Origin: UBA2093 sp044340485
GTDB lineage: Bacteria; Actinomycetota; Acidimicrobiia; Acidimicrobiales; Ilumatobacteraceae
Direction: 5' to 3'
Assembly (NCBI GenBank): GCA_044340485.1
Contig: JBIITN010000002.1
Coordinates: 1-64,000 of the forward strand
DNA: 64,000 nucleotides
In this document: one piece after another, positions 34,355 to 42,625 of the stretch
Position numbering within the stretch: the stretch's first letter is position 1
Layout of the letters: each line of letters starts with the position of its first letter
Notes under the pieces: model-generated
The model's database searches: none
The model's input: only the letters and a program-made list of their open reading frames with translations
Told to the model about the DNA's origin: nothing
Made by a program: the position numbers and the translations under genes

Positions 34355-36103
34355 TCATACCGCATACACGCCATCAACAATGAGCGCGATACCAAACACG
34401 ATGGCTGCCACCATCAATACCCTCGATAACCACGTAATGGAAAGAGCGTATTTTGCGGTCACTAACGGCGGTATGGACATCGTGAGTGCCAAGACCAACG
34501 CGATGGTCACAGACCATGTCCAGCCTTGTCCGCCAGCCCCCACCGCAATCGCCAACATCATCGTTTCCGGCCGCAAAATGCCGTACAACAAAAACTCTGC
34601 ATTCGAGGCAAGAGCATCTGATCGCGATCGAAGTTGCATCCCGAAGGCAAACAATGTCGTGACAACTATTGCTGCCCCTGCTGCCACCACCGATGTCGCA
34701 GCGCTGATATCAAGCGTGCGCAAAATCGGTCCGCCTAACACAGTCAATGTAGTGAGAACTGCAACGCCAATTGCACTCACTCGAATACCCGAACACGAGG
34801 CACCACGTTGCATTAATCGAGCAGGATTAAGTAATGCGATGGCACTCAACATAACGAGAAGCGCGCTTTTAGGAACAGGCGTACGCCGTGGAGTATTCGG
34901 AGCATCAAGATCAACATTTCGTGCCGCCAACATTGCAGAAATTGCGTGCTGTTGATCATCCATTTGCGTTATGCCAAATTGCGCCCATGCACCCTGTGCC
35001 GACGAGGAGTTAGGTAGCGATGCTGCATCATCAGCATTTATTTGACGATCAACAAGTAATTCCGCAACGCAATACAAACGTTCATGAAGCCATGGTTGCT
35101 GTTCACGTAATGCTGGCTGCTGCCCAACCACTATCTGCCATGCTCCAATCGCCTCACCAAGCGTTCCTAATCCCGCACCTAATGTTTGTCGACCACGTGT
35201 CCATCGATTGAGACCGTCATTTGTTCGCTGAGATTCATAGCGCACCTGAATCCCAGCTATTCCAAGTTGTTTACGCACGAATTCTACAGCGTTGCGATCG
35301 TTCAAAAATTGCGGTGCGGTTTCAGTGAGAACACCCATCGCATACGCCCCCCAATGATCAGAAACGTCGGGGACATATCCTTCACGCAATGCGCGTTCTG
35401 TCGACAGGTAACTGATAATTGCGCGAATCTGAACATCAAATTCATCAGTGTCAATGATGTGTCGTGCTTGAGCAAGAAGAAATAATGTTTGCCCAGTGGC
35501 AAACGGAGAATACGACTCAGGTTGTCCCACCCCAGTTGTGAGATCAACTTCATTCAACACACTGCCGTTGTCTTCTACCTGTGCGGCGACAAAGCGCGCC
35601 ATCTTCAACAGGTTGTCGTTTAACTCAACATCTCCAGTGCGCAATCGCCTTTCAGCCAACGCAATTCCCGTGAGAGCAGTACCCCCGGTGGCAGACGAGG
35701 AACTCTTCATTGCAAGTGTTGGTGTATCACCAATACGAACGGCTTGATAATTACCTTCTATTGCCGGCCATCCACGATCGGCAACTAACGCAGCAGTCTT
35801 TCCCACTTCTCCTGTCACATACCGAGCTGTTTGCTCGAGTGACAACAACACTCCTGCATGTCGTACCCAGTTATACCCACCAAGATCTTCTCCTGATTCA
35901 ACGTCATATCGATACAACCACAGTCCTGAATTACTCTGATTGCGATCAAGCCAAGCGACGCCCTCTGCAATGGAGGCATCGATTTGTTGAACTGTGACAT
36001 CACCACAATGTTCAGGAAGCGCAACCGCTGCTCGTGACAGAGTAAATATTCCAACACATGCCGCTAACCACACGACTACGACTCGCCACAAGCGGGAATG
36101 CAT
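34355..36103 (-). CDS. exported alpha/alpha-toroid protein with C-terminal membrane helices
   Basis: 582 aa. Signal peptide or anchor (LWRVVVVWLAACVGIFTLSR), then a ~370-residue helical region with repeats of the terpenoid-cyclase / six-hairpin type (IAEGVAWLDRNQSNSGLWLY, YNWVRHAGVLLSLEQTARY, TGQTLFLLAQARHI), and about five transmembrane helices from ~390 to the end. The RHAG and YSPFATGQ segments resemble bacterial toroid proteins of unknown reaction; no DXDD or glycosidase residue can be named. TAATCT lies 6 nt before the ATG. Shares a 21-bp promoter with the divergent exported protein/HTTM pair, so a joint envelope function is likely but unproved. Confidence 0.7.
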   Translation of the reverse strand: MHSRLWRVVVVWLAACVGIFTLSRAAVALPEHCGDVTVQQIDASIAEGVAWLDRNQSNSGLWLYRYDVESGEDLGGYNWVRHAGVLLSLEQTARYVTGEVGKTAALVADRGWPAIEGNYQAVRIGDTPTLAMKSSSSATGGTALTGIALAERRLRTGDVELNDNLLKMARFVAAQVEDNGSVLNEVDLTTGVGQPESYSPFATGQTLFLLAQARHIIDTDEFDVQIRAIISYLSTERALREGYVPDVSDHWGAYAMGVLTETAPQFLNDRNAVEFVRKQLGIAGIQVRYESQRTNDGLNRWTRGRQTLGAGLGTLGEAIGAWQIVVGQQPALREQQPWLHERLYCVAELLVDRQINADDAASLPNSSSAQGAWAQFGITQMDDQQHAISAMLAARNVDLDAPNTPRRTPVPKSALLVMLSAIALLNPARLMQRGASCSGIRVSAIGVAVLTTLTVLGGPILRTLDISAATSVVAAGAAIVVTTLFAFGMQLRSRSDALASNAEFLLYGILRPETMMLAIAVGAGGQGWTWSVTIALVLALTMSIPPLVTAKYALSITWLSRVLMVAAIVFGIALIVDGVYAV

Positions 36104-36124
36104 TCACACAGATTAGGGTAAATA
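36104..36124. promoter_or_regulatory. 21-bp divergent promoter with overlapping -10 boxes
   Basis: Leftward TAATCT (36110-36115, reverse) is 6 nt from ATG 36103. Rightward TAGGGT (36114-36119) is 5 nt from ATG 36125. The two hexamers share 2 bp, so RNA polymerase could occupy only one direction at a time. Confidence 0.5.
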
Positions 36125-36559
36125 ATGATGCATGCCGGTATGCGAACAATTATTACCAGTTCGGTCGCGGTGTTATTTCTCGGGGTGTACCCGATTCTCA
36201 CCGAGCGTGACAGTTATCCACATTCGCACTTACCAATGTTTTCCGTACGGCGAACTGAAACCGCACGAATTGATACTGCTGTTGCTGTGTCATCTTCTGG
36301 CGACATTCAACGTCTGAGTCCACGTGTAATCGCAGATACAGACGAAGTGGTTATGGCAAAAGATGCCGTTGTCAATGCAATTAATTCACGATCAACTGAC
36401 CGCTTGTGTGCGGAGATCGCTAAACGCATTCGATCTGAAAAGTTCGACGCTGTCCATGTTCGGGTCCTGACTGAGACGTATAACGCCATCGCATGGTTCC
36501 AAGGCGACAAAGATCCGTTAAAAATCGATGTTCACTCGGAATGCGTCGTGTCTCCATGA
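36125..36559 (+). CDS. small exported protein paired with an HTTM protein
   Basis: 144 aa (ATG 36125; ATGs at 36128 and 36140 also possible). An N-terminal hydrophobic segment (IITSSVAVLFLGVYPIL) acts as signal or anchor, followed by TERDSYPHSHLPMFSVRRTE, a YP-HLPMFS pattern I associate with proteins next to HTTM/DoxX-like genes. The remaining ~95 residues are a soluble domain with one Cys pair (CAEI and ECVV). No catalytic motif. The stop overlaps the HTTM start as ATGA, so the two are made together and probably interact. Confidence 0.65.
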   Translation: MMHAGMRTIITSSVAVLFLGVYPILTERDSYPHSHLPMFSVRRTETARIDTAVAVSSSGDIQRLSPRVIADTDEVVMAKDAVVNAINSRSTDRLCAEIAKRIRSEKFDAVHVRVLTETYNAIAWFQGDKDPLKIDVHSECVVSP

Positions 36560-37509
36560 ACACGCTGGCCACTCTCACAGATAAGGCCCGACAATACGCC
36601 GCGACTGATGCACAGCGTCTAGCGATCTTGCGAATCGCAGTGGGTGGATATGCATTGACTTTTCTTATCGTTAGATTCCCACATTTGTGGAACAGTGCTG
36701 CCTACCCGTCATCTCGTTGGCAACCAGTTGGCATCCTCTCGCCAGTGGATTCCGCGCCAACTGCATGGTTGTCTCGTTTTCTTCTCATCGTTGCAATCCC
36801 CGCTGGTCTTGGATTTGTGTTTGGGTGGAGGTACCGAATATCAGGACCGCTATTTGCATTGTTGTTTCTGGTCATCACCACTTTTCGCTTTTCCTGGGGC
36901 TCTGTTCTGCACACTGAGCACCTCGTAGTCATTCACGTTGTCGTCATTGCTTGCTCGTCTGCGGATCATGCATGGAGCAAACGTGTCGCACAGCATTCCT
37001 CTAGCGACGCATTGGATCTCGGCAGATACAAGTGGGCTATAGAAACATGCGCCGTTGCAACAGTAGTTGGCTACGTGGTGTCTGGTGTCGCCAAAATTCG
37101 CTATGGCGGGTGGGACTGGATATCAGGAGATGTTCTTCGGAATCAAATTGCATTCGATAATCTCCGTAAAATCATGCTGGGAGACATTCACTCACCAGTA
37201 GCCAGTTGGATCATTAATAACGATGCGCCACTCAAATTTTTCGCACCACTCACTGTAATTTTCGAACTAGGCGCACCGCTGGCTCTATTTTGTACCTTCC
37301 TACAGAAGATTTGGATAGTCGGTATTTGGCTGTTTCACGCAGGAGTACTCATATTCATGGCAATTGTTTTTCCTTATCAATTATTAGGAATTGCGTATCT
37401 ACCGGTGATTTTTATGACGCCATTTCTTTCGGGACGTCATCAACATAATGTTTCATCGCATGTTCACGAACCACCATTGCAGCAGCATGGGCAGTCGACA
37501 TCCAATTGA
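36556..37509 (+). CDS. HTTM-domain (vitamin-K-dependent carboxylase-like) membrane protein
   Basis: 317 aa from ATG at 36556, chosen because it overlaps the upstream stop as ATGA; an in-frame ATG at 36493 is less likely. Seven to eight transmembrane helices (GGYALTFLIVRFPHLW, LLIVAIPAGLGFVFGW, GPLFALLFLVITTFRFSWGS and others). The order of helices, the FRFSWGSVLHTEHL loop and SGVAKIRYGGWDWISGDVLR match bacterial HTTM proteins, related to gamma-glutamyl carboxylase but usually of unknown function. The carboxylase Lys cannot be placed confidently. Its last 98 bp overlap the convergent tandem-TetR gene, an unusually long 3' overlap. Confidence 0.75.
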   Translation: MNTLATLTDKARQYAATDAQRLAILRIAVGGYALTFLIVRFPHLWNSAAYPSSRWQPVGILSPVDSAPTAWLSRFLLIVAIPAGLGFVFGWRYRISGPLFALLFLVITTFRFSWGSVLHTEHLVVIHVVVIACSSADHAWSKRVAQHSSSDALDLGRYKWAIETCAVATVVGYVVSGVAKIRYGGWDWISGDVLRNQIAFDNLRKIMLGDIHSPVASWIINNDAPLKFFAPLTVIFELGAPLALFCTFLQKIWIVGIWLFHAGVLIFMAIVFPYQLLGIAYLPVIFMTPFLSGRHQHNVSSHVHEPPLQQHGQSTSN

Positions 37510-38656
37510 CATCACGATATCGTTGAGTAGCCAAACCTAAAATGTTGTATCCAAAGCCAGAGATGCGTACTCCGATCCATACCGATCGAACTTCCTGCTG
37601 TGTGTCTTTTCTATTATCAACATGAGTCAACATTTGTTCTAATGAATGTTGAAATAACTTCATGACCGAGCGTTGCAATTTGTGATGATGACGTGCCGCC
37701 AATGTGGCTTCAACTCGAAAAAGTCGAGCATCTTCACTCGCTGATGCTGTACTTAATTCTCTAATACGGCTGGCAGTAATGTCTGCTAATTCTTGTTCAC
37801 TTCCTCTGAGAAACATGAGGTCGTTACGTACAATTGAGTCGCGAAAAACAAACTCTGTTGCGTACGTCATCAAGTCTTCTTTCGAGTCAAAATATGCGTA
37901 CGAAGAACTAAATGCTTTATTTGCATATCGAGCAATTCGATTTGCTGTTGCTTTTTCAAAGCCAGTTCGCATAATCACTTTGGTTGCCGCAAACACGAGA
38001 TTCCCAAGGGTTGCATCTTCCATCTCTGGGAAAGTCAGAGGTATTGGACGAATCTCTGTAGACATGGGCAACTGCACCCGATGCAATGGATCCCTCAAAT
38101 ATCGATCGTAGAGAGAAAATGCTTTGATGGTCTCCTCTTGATTGATTGGCAATAACGAGCCAATGAACAGTCCCCCAAGTACATACACAACGTAAGAAAG
38201 AGCGACGTCGGTGGGCAGCTGTGGAAGCGACTGCAGGTAGTCCTCGAGTTCACGATTGAGATCAATTTCAATTGTTTCAAGGAGATATTCGTAACGCCGT
38301 GCAACTGTTAAGCACTCGATGAGTGCGGCGCTCTCAATAGACGGACGATGCATTTGAGTGACGAGCCATTGAAGTGCACCCTTGTCACCAGTCTCAGCGA
38401 ATAATCGCGTGAAGTAAAGAATCTGTTGTAGGTGTTGGCATAAATGATGGTCCCAAACGTCGACGGCAAGATCAATGGAATCGTCATAGCGTCGATATAG
38501 GGGGCTTTTCGACATCGCGGCTTCTTTGGCAACACGAGCCATTGACAGGCCATCAATTCCTAAAGTCGCAATATTTTCGAGTGCAACTGAGCGTATGTGC
38601 CGGGAAATCTGTTCGGTCTGATCTGCTCGGGTCTCTCTACATTTCAACTGCGACAC
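37412..38656 (-). CDS. tandem double-TetR regulator (two TetR units in one chain)
   Basis: 414 aa, about twice a normal TetR protein. Unit 1: HTH at ~37-58 (LSMARVAKEAAMSKSPLYRR) and a ligand-binding helical domain to ~195. Unit 2: second HTH at ~236-258 (ATANRIARYANKAFSSSYAY) with its own helical domain to the end. Both keep the TetR Y-x-Y/Y-RR-Y end of the recognition helix. Start is GTG at 38656. It is preceded by another TetR gene 33 nt upstream on the same strand, and its 3' end lies inside the convergent HTTM gene. A single chain could bind an operator as a pseudo-dimer. Confidence 0.85.
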   Translation of the reverse strand: MSQLKCRETRADQTEQISRHIRSVALENIATLGIDGLSMARVAKEAAMSKSPLYRRYDDSIDLAVDVWDHHLCQHLQQILYFTRLFAETGDKGALQWLVTQMHRPSIESAALIECLTVARRYEYLLETIEIDLNRELEDYLQSLPQLPTDVALSYVVYVLGGLFIGSLLPINQEETIKAFSLYDRYLRDPLHRVQLPMSTEIRPIPLTFPEMEDATLGNLVFAATKVIMRTGFEKATANRIARYANKAFSSSYAYFDSKEDLMTYATEFVFRDSIVRNDLMFLRGSEQELADITASRIRELSTASASEDARLFRVEATLAARHHHKLQRSVMKLFQHSLEQMLTHVDNRKDTQQEVRSVWIGVRISGFGYNILGLATQRYRDVNWMSTAHAAAMVVREHAMKHYVDDVPKEMAS

Positions 38657-38689
38657 AATGATCCGTCCCTACTGAGCGAATTACCACTC

Positions 38690-39340
38690 CTATTGTCGAG
38701 CAGGTGTTGCAAATGACAACAATGCACGCCACAAATTGGCGAAATCATCGTTTGAGACTTGCCGAGCCGAATCTAGGTCATTGATAGTAAAACCAATCAC
38801 CATTGATTGAAAGAGAAGCGAGAGTGCTCGAGGATTAACTGGAACTGGTGTCCGAAGTTTTTGCAGGGCTTCTGTGATCACTTGCTCAAATGCATCGTTA
38901 ATGCGCATCTGAGCCTCAGCCAAGCGCACCTGCAGCTCTGGTAACTCACGAGCAGTGGCCATTACAGATAGGCGCTTCCAACGGATGGATACTGCCTCCG
39001 GACGGCGGCTTGGTAGTGGTAAAAATTCAAGAAGTTCGTCAATCGATAACGAGGGTGACTGTGCAATGGCTTCATGTACACGTGAGATTTCCTCGGTCAT
39101 GATGGATTCAAACTGATCCGCTAACGCCGCCGCAACCAATCCATTGCGACCACCGAAGTGTCTATAAATCAGTGGGACTGCAGCCTTTGCCTTTTCCGAC
39201 ACTTCAAGTACTCGAAACCCCAGTACGCCACGTTCATCGATCTCAGACTTTGCAGCCTCAAGAATGCGCTCGGCTGCTGGTCGAGATGGCTGACTATTTC
39301 TCGCCGGTGCAACATTGGAGTCTTTCGATGTGAGCGACAT
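38690..39340 (-). CDS. TetR-family regulator
   Basis: 216 aa with an N-terminal HTH (ILEAAKSEIDERGVLGFRVL, VSEKAKAAVPLIYRHFGGRN, residues ~25-70) and a helical effector domain. AGGAGG stands before the ATG. First gene of a two-gene regulator operon with the double-TetR protein. An 11-bp palindrome 34-44 bp upstream of the start, within the presumed promoter, is a candidate autoregulatory operator. The adjacent divergent gene is a photolyase, so that gene may be a target as well; no effector is suggested by the sequence. Confidence 0.88.
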   Translation of the reverse strand: MSLTSKDSNVAPARNSQPSRPAAERILEAAKSEIDERGVLGFRVLEVSEKAKAAVPLIYRHFGGRNGLVAAALADQFESIMTEEISRVHEAIAQSPSLSIDELLEFLPLPSRRPEAVSIRWKRLSVMATARELPELQVRLAEAQMRINDAFEQVITEALQKLRTPVPVNPRALSLLFQSMVIGFTINDLDSARQVSNDDFANLWRALLSFATPARQ

Positions 39341-39373
39341 GTTGGCCTCCTAAAAGACAGTTAAAACTTATGA

Positions 39374-39384
39374 ATACTAAGTAT
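39374..39384. promoter_or_regulatory. candidate TetR operator
   Basis: ATACTAAGTAT (5-bp arms around A) lies between the TetR gene and the photolyase gene, next to a reverse-strand TAAGTT that could be the TetR -10. Short arms make chance occurrence possible. The rest of the 138-nt gap has no other clear element. Confidence 0.35.
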
Positions 39385-39478
39385 CCTGACGATAACAAAT
39401 CTAGTAACACTTCGTTTCCTAAGTCTCAGACTTTTCGACCAGACACTTCTGTGCAAAAACGTGGGTAGAACAGAGCCC

Positions 39479-40888
39479 ATGGCGACCCTCAGTGCTCAGG
39501 TGGTGTGGTTGAAGCGGGATCTTCGCATTCACGATCACGAGCCCTTGGCGCGGGCGGCTCTCTCTGGCCCGGTCATCGCCTTATACATATGTGAGCCACA
39601 CGTGGTCTGGGGTAGCCATGACCATGACCCACGTCACTGGACATTCGTGCGGGAATGTCTGGACGACGTTGCGAACTCGCTGCAAAAACTTGGCATTCCT
39701 CTTACGGTGCGAGTTGGAGATGCAGTGGAAGTGCTCGAGCAGCTCCGGGTCGCGCACAATGTCACCCACGTGTGGGCGCACGAAGAAACAGGAAACCTCG
39801 CGACCTTTGCCCGTGACCGCGCAGTGATTGCGTGGGCCCAATCAGAACGTGTGGCATTTACGGAAGTTCCGCAAAACGGAATCGTGCGGCGACTCGCGTC
39901 ACGTGATGACTGGGGCAAGATTCGTCCATCACGACTTTCGCATCCGATTGTTAATCCGCCACGACACGTGGTCGGAGTGCAAGACGTTTTTAGTGAACCG
40001 TTACCCATTGCGCACGACCCGATCGGAACATATCGACAACGCGGTGGTGAAACACGTGCGCGTGAATTATTGGACGACTTTCTCGCTAATCGCGTCCTGG
40101 GATACGAAAAGCGAATGTCAAGCCCCACTATTGCCTGGGATGGTTGCTCTCGTCTGTCGCCCTACCTTGCATACGGATGCATCAGTTCACGCGAAGTCAT
40201 ACAACGTATTAACGATTGCAGACGAGGTGCGCCATCAGATCTGCGTTTCTCACTAGAAGCATTCGAAGAACGCATTGCATGGCGTGACCACTTCATACAA
40301 AAACTAGAGAGTGACCCCTCAATAGAAACTCAGAGCTACTTCTCTGCTTTTGATGACATGAGATCTCGCATCGATCACACCAAGCTTGAAGCGTGGATCA
40401 CTGGCCGCACCGGGTATCCGTTTGTAGATGCGTGTTTGCGATCGCTTGCAGCCACTGGTTGGATTAACTTTCGGATGCGTGCAATGTTGGTGTCATTTGC
40501 TGCACAAAATCTCTGGTTACCGTGGCAATCATTTGCTTCACAAATGGCGAAATGGTTTGTTGACTACGAACCCGGTATTCACTGGCCACAAATACAAATG
40601 CAGTCGGGAACAACATCAAACGTGACTGTACGCGTGTACAACCCCATAAAACAGAGCCACGACCATGATCCCAATGGTGACTTTATTCGCACGTGGGTGC
40701 CAGAACTTGCGCAGGTACACGATCACGTCATCCACGAACCATGGCTCCATACTGGTCAACTTACGGGAGCTGCAACGTCATACCCGCAACCAATCGTTCA
40801 CTATCAACGTGCGTCACAACTTGCTCTTCGTGAAATTGACAAAACGCGAGCAGCACTCGGCTTACCTCGACGACGTAGAGACTCCTGA
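39479..40888 (+). CDS. phrB: cryptochrome/photolyase family, deoxyribodipyrimidine photo-lyase
   Basis: 469 aa. N-terminal antenna Rossmann domain (VVWLKRDLRIHDHEPLARAA) and a C-terminal FAD domain: RTGYPFVDACLRSLAATGWI, NFRMRAMLVSFAAQNL, DYEPGIHWPQIQMQSGTT, YNPIKQSHDHDPNGDFI and RTWVPEL. This is the class-I-like photolyase pattern seen in marine and freshwater bacteria. Repairs UV pyrimidine dimers with light. ATG at 39479 is preferred; TAGAAC lies 7 nt upstream, while the in-frame GTG at 39461 has nothing comparable. A cryptochrome-type signalling role cannot be excluded. The last 27 bp overlap the convergent SDR gene. Confidence 0.9.
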   Translation: MATLSAQVVWLKRDLRIHDHEPLARAALSGPVIALYICEPHVVWGSHDHDPRHWTFVRECLDDVANSLQKLGIPLTVRVGDAVEVLEQLRVAHNVTHVWAHEETGNLATFARDRAVIAWAQSERVAFTEVPQNGIVRRLASRDDWGKIRPSRLSHPIVNPPRHVVGVQDVFSEPLPIAHDPIGTYRQRGGETRARELLDDFLANRVLGYEKRMSSPTIAWDGCSRLSPYLAYGCISSREVIQRINDCRRGAPSDLRFSLEAFEERIAWRDHFIQKLESDPSIETQSYFSAFDDMRSRIDHTKLEAWITGRTGYPFVDACLRSLAATGWINFRMRAMLVSFAAQNLWLPWQSFASQMAKWFVDYEPGIHWPQIQMQSGTTSNVTVRVYNPIKQSHDHDPNGDFIRTWVPELAQVHDHVIHEPWLHTGQLTGAATSYPQPIVHYQRASQLALREIDKTRAALGLPRRRRDS

Positions 40889-41851
40889 CGCATCCACACA
40901 CCATTCCCACAGAGCATCTCGAGCAGATTGAGTGTCTGAGCGTTTTGTTGTTGGTAGCCGGTGCAATGAACGTACGGAACGGTCACACCAAAAAGATCCG
41001 CTTGTTCCAGGTAATTGTTGTTCCATTGCCAACCACGCAATGGTGTCAGCACCCTGCGCTGGCGTTCGCAGCACGGCTTTTGTCGCCTTTCGGAATGCGG
41101 GCAGCGCCTCTTGCACGCCTGGTGTGTCAGCCCAACCCGGATGCATCGCGTGAAATTGAACGTCGGGTTCCGTTGTCCCCCACATTTCATTGAGCGTCAC
41201 CTGTGCGCGTTTTGCAAGAGCATATTGACGGGTGCCGTCGTACTTTGACGACGACATCTCTATTGAGCCACCTTGACGCACGTGCGGTAACGACACTGCA
41301 TACATCCCGCCACTCGACACGGTGATCACGCGCCCACGCGATAACCGCAGCAATGGCATCAACAGCGACGTCATCAAGAAAGGTCCAACCACTTGTGATG
41401 CAACCGTGGACTCAATGCCCTCTGCGGTTTGTAAATACGCTTTCGATAATGCACCAGCATTATGTATGAGCACGTTAATTGAAGTGTGTGAGCCAGTGAT
41501 CTCGTCACATGCGGATCGCACCGCTGCAAGATCACCTATATCTGCTACTACTGAACTGACATTTCCTGTGCCTGCTATTGAATTAATTTCGTCGACCAAC
41601 GCATTGAGTTTTTCACGATTACGCGCAACGAGTATCACGTTGGCATTTGCTGCACGTATAGTGCGTGCCACTTCTCTGCCGATTCCAGATGTTGGACCAG
41701 TGATTACAACATTCTGTGATGTCATATCGTAATCGCTTAACGGCTTCCAGTGTTCAAGGCGTGACCGCGTCTCGTAACCTGCTCGGGAGAAACTTCCAGC
41801 AACGGAGCACTCAAGCAGGGCATCAACAAGGTGTGGAATCTTCAGGGGCAT
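40862..41851 (-). CDS. SDR-family oxidoreductase (DHRS12-like)
   Basis: 329 aa. After a ~42-residue N-terminal extension (PHLVDALLECSVAGSFSRAG, which DHRS12-type proteins share, so the long start is kept) comes a Rossmann fold: VVITGPTSGIGREVA nucleotide-binding loop, NVLIHNAGAL, catalytic Ser in TVSSGGMYAV and Y-x-x-x-K in YALAKRAQ. The loop containing VQFHAMHPGWADTPGV is also typical. NAD(P)-dependent alcohol/ketone oxidoreductase, substrate unknown, cytosolic. Followed at the 5' side by the DUF2071 gene on the same strand. 3' overlap of 27 bp with the photolyase gene. Confidence 0.88.
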   Translation of the reverse strand: MPLKIPHLVDALLECSVAGSFSRAGYETRSRLEHWKPLSDYDMTSQNVVITGPTSGIGREVARTIRAANANVILVARNREKLNALVDEINSIAGTGNVSSVVADIGDLAAVRSACDEITGSHTSINVLIHNAGALSKAYLQTAEGIESTVASQVVGPFLMTSLLMPLLRLSRGRVITVSSGGMYAVSLPHVRQGGSIEMSSSKYDGTRQYALAKRAQVTLNEMWGTTEPDVQFHAMHPGWADTPGVQEALPAFRKATKAVLRTPAQGADTIAWLAMEQQLPGTSGSFWCDRSVRSLHRLPTTKRSDTQSARDALWEWCVDASGVSTSSR

Positions 41852-41871
41852 ACATAACTTTCTTTATTCGA

Positions 41872-42573
41872 TCATGTTTTATAAGGTAAGCCAACAAGCA
41901 CTGGCACCCCTGATGAAAACATCACGTGCGGTGTGCTTGTTGGTGCTGGCAATCCTGCTGCAGTGATTAAAGAATCATCTAGTGACACGATTGACGCGTG
42001 TTGTAACGGCCACGTGGGATGTTCCACTGGTGCATACCGCAATGAGTTGCGCCCGGCATGCGAATACAGACCCCAACGCGCACTCACAAAAACATCAAAA
42101 TCAGTTGGTGATGCAATAGGTTCACCGATCCGCACGTGTAGTGAAGTTCGCGGCGTAGATCCCTCGGCACCGTTGCGGGGCCAACGTCGACGCACCGTGG
42201 TGTACACGTCGTTTTCTTCCCGCATATGCGATACCGAACCAAAGCAATACGGCAATTTGTATGTGGTGCGTGCAACCACGGTGGGCAAGATGCGATTGAT
42301 GTCAAGTGAGAAAAACCACACACCTGGCACTCCGTTTCGTACCACGTAGGTTCGCACGTTCACTTCTGGAAACGACCCGAGATACGGAATAGAAGGCAAA
42401 CGAGGGACACCGATGCCTCTCATGGAAAAAGGAATAAGGCCGACCCACGCTTTGCCGTCATAGGTGTCTACTTGAAGCCCCTCGGGCAACATCTGTTGCA
42501 CAATATCTGCGGGATATTCGAAATGCACATACACAAGGTCATACCAACCCTGTTTCATGACTGCACGCTTCAC
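41872..42573 (-). CDS. DUF2071 (YqjF-like) family protein
   Basis: 233 aa. The pattern W-x-x-L-x-x-x-H-F near the start (MKQGWYDLVYVHFEYPADIV), then QMLPEGLQVDTYDGKAWVGL, PFSMRGIGVPRLPSIPYLGS and VNVRTYVV is characteristic of DUF2071, related in fold to acetoacetate decarboxylase. Function not established. The GTG at 42573 is preferred to ATG at 42558 because TAGCGT lies exactly 6 nt before it and because RAVMKQGW aligns with the conserved R-P-V-M-x-Q-x-W start of the family. Divergent from the catabolic ECH operon; the SDR gene follows on the same strand, 20 nt away. Confidence 0.85.
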   Translation of the reverse strand: MKRAVMKQGWYDLVYVHFEYPADIVQQMLPEGLQVDTYDGKAWVGLIPFSMRGIGVPRLPSIPYLGSFPEVNVRTYVVRNGVPGVWFFSLDINRILPTVVARTTYKLPYCFGSVSHMREENDVYTTVRRRWPRNGAEGSTPRTSLHVRIGEPIASPTDFDVFVSARWGLYSHAGRNSLRYAPVEHPTWPLQHASIVSLDDSLITAAGLPAPTSTPHVMFSSGVPVLVGLPYKT

Positions 42574-42625
42574 GGTGTCACGCTACGAGGACTGTGAAAG
42601 TTTCACCATCACATAAAGTCAAGAC
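42574..42625. promoter_or_regulatory. divergent leaderless promoters flanking a 13-bp palindrome
   Basis: TAGCGT (42580-42585, reverse) is 6 nt from GTG 42573, and TAAAGT (42614-42619) is 6 nt from GTG 42626. Between them, GTGAAAGTTTCAC (42594-42606, 6-bp arms around G) stands 8 bp from one -10 and 7 bp from the other, a position where one repressor could control both units. Confidence 0.5.

Noticed and set aside
34350..34955. 201-aa open frame on the + strand
   Set aside because: Antisense to the membrane helices of the toroid protein; no start signal and shadow-like composition.
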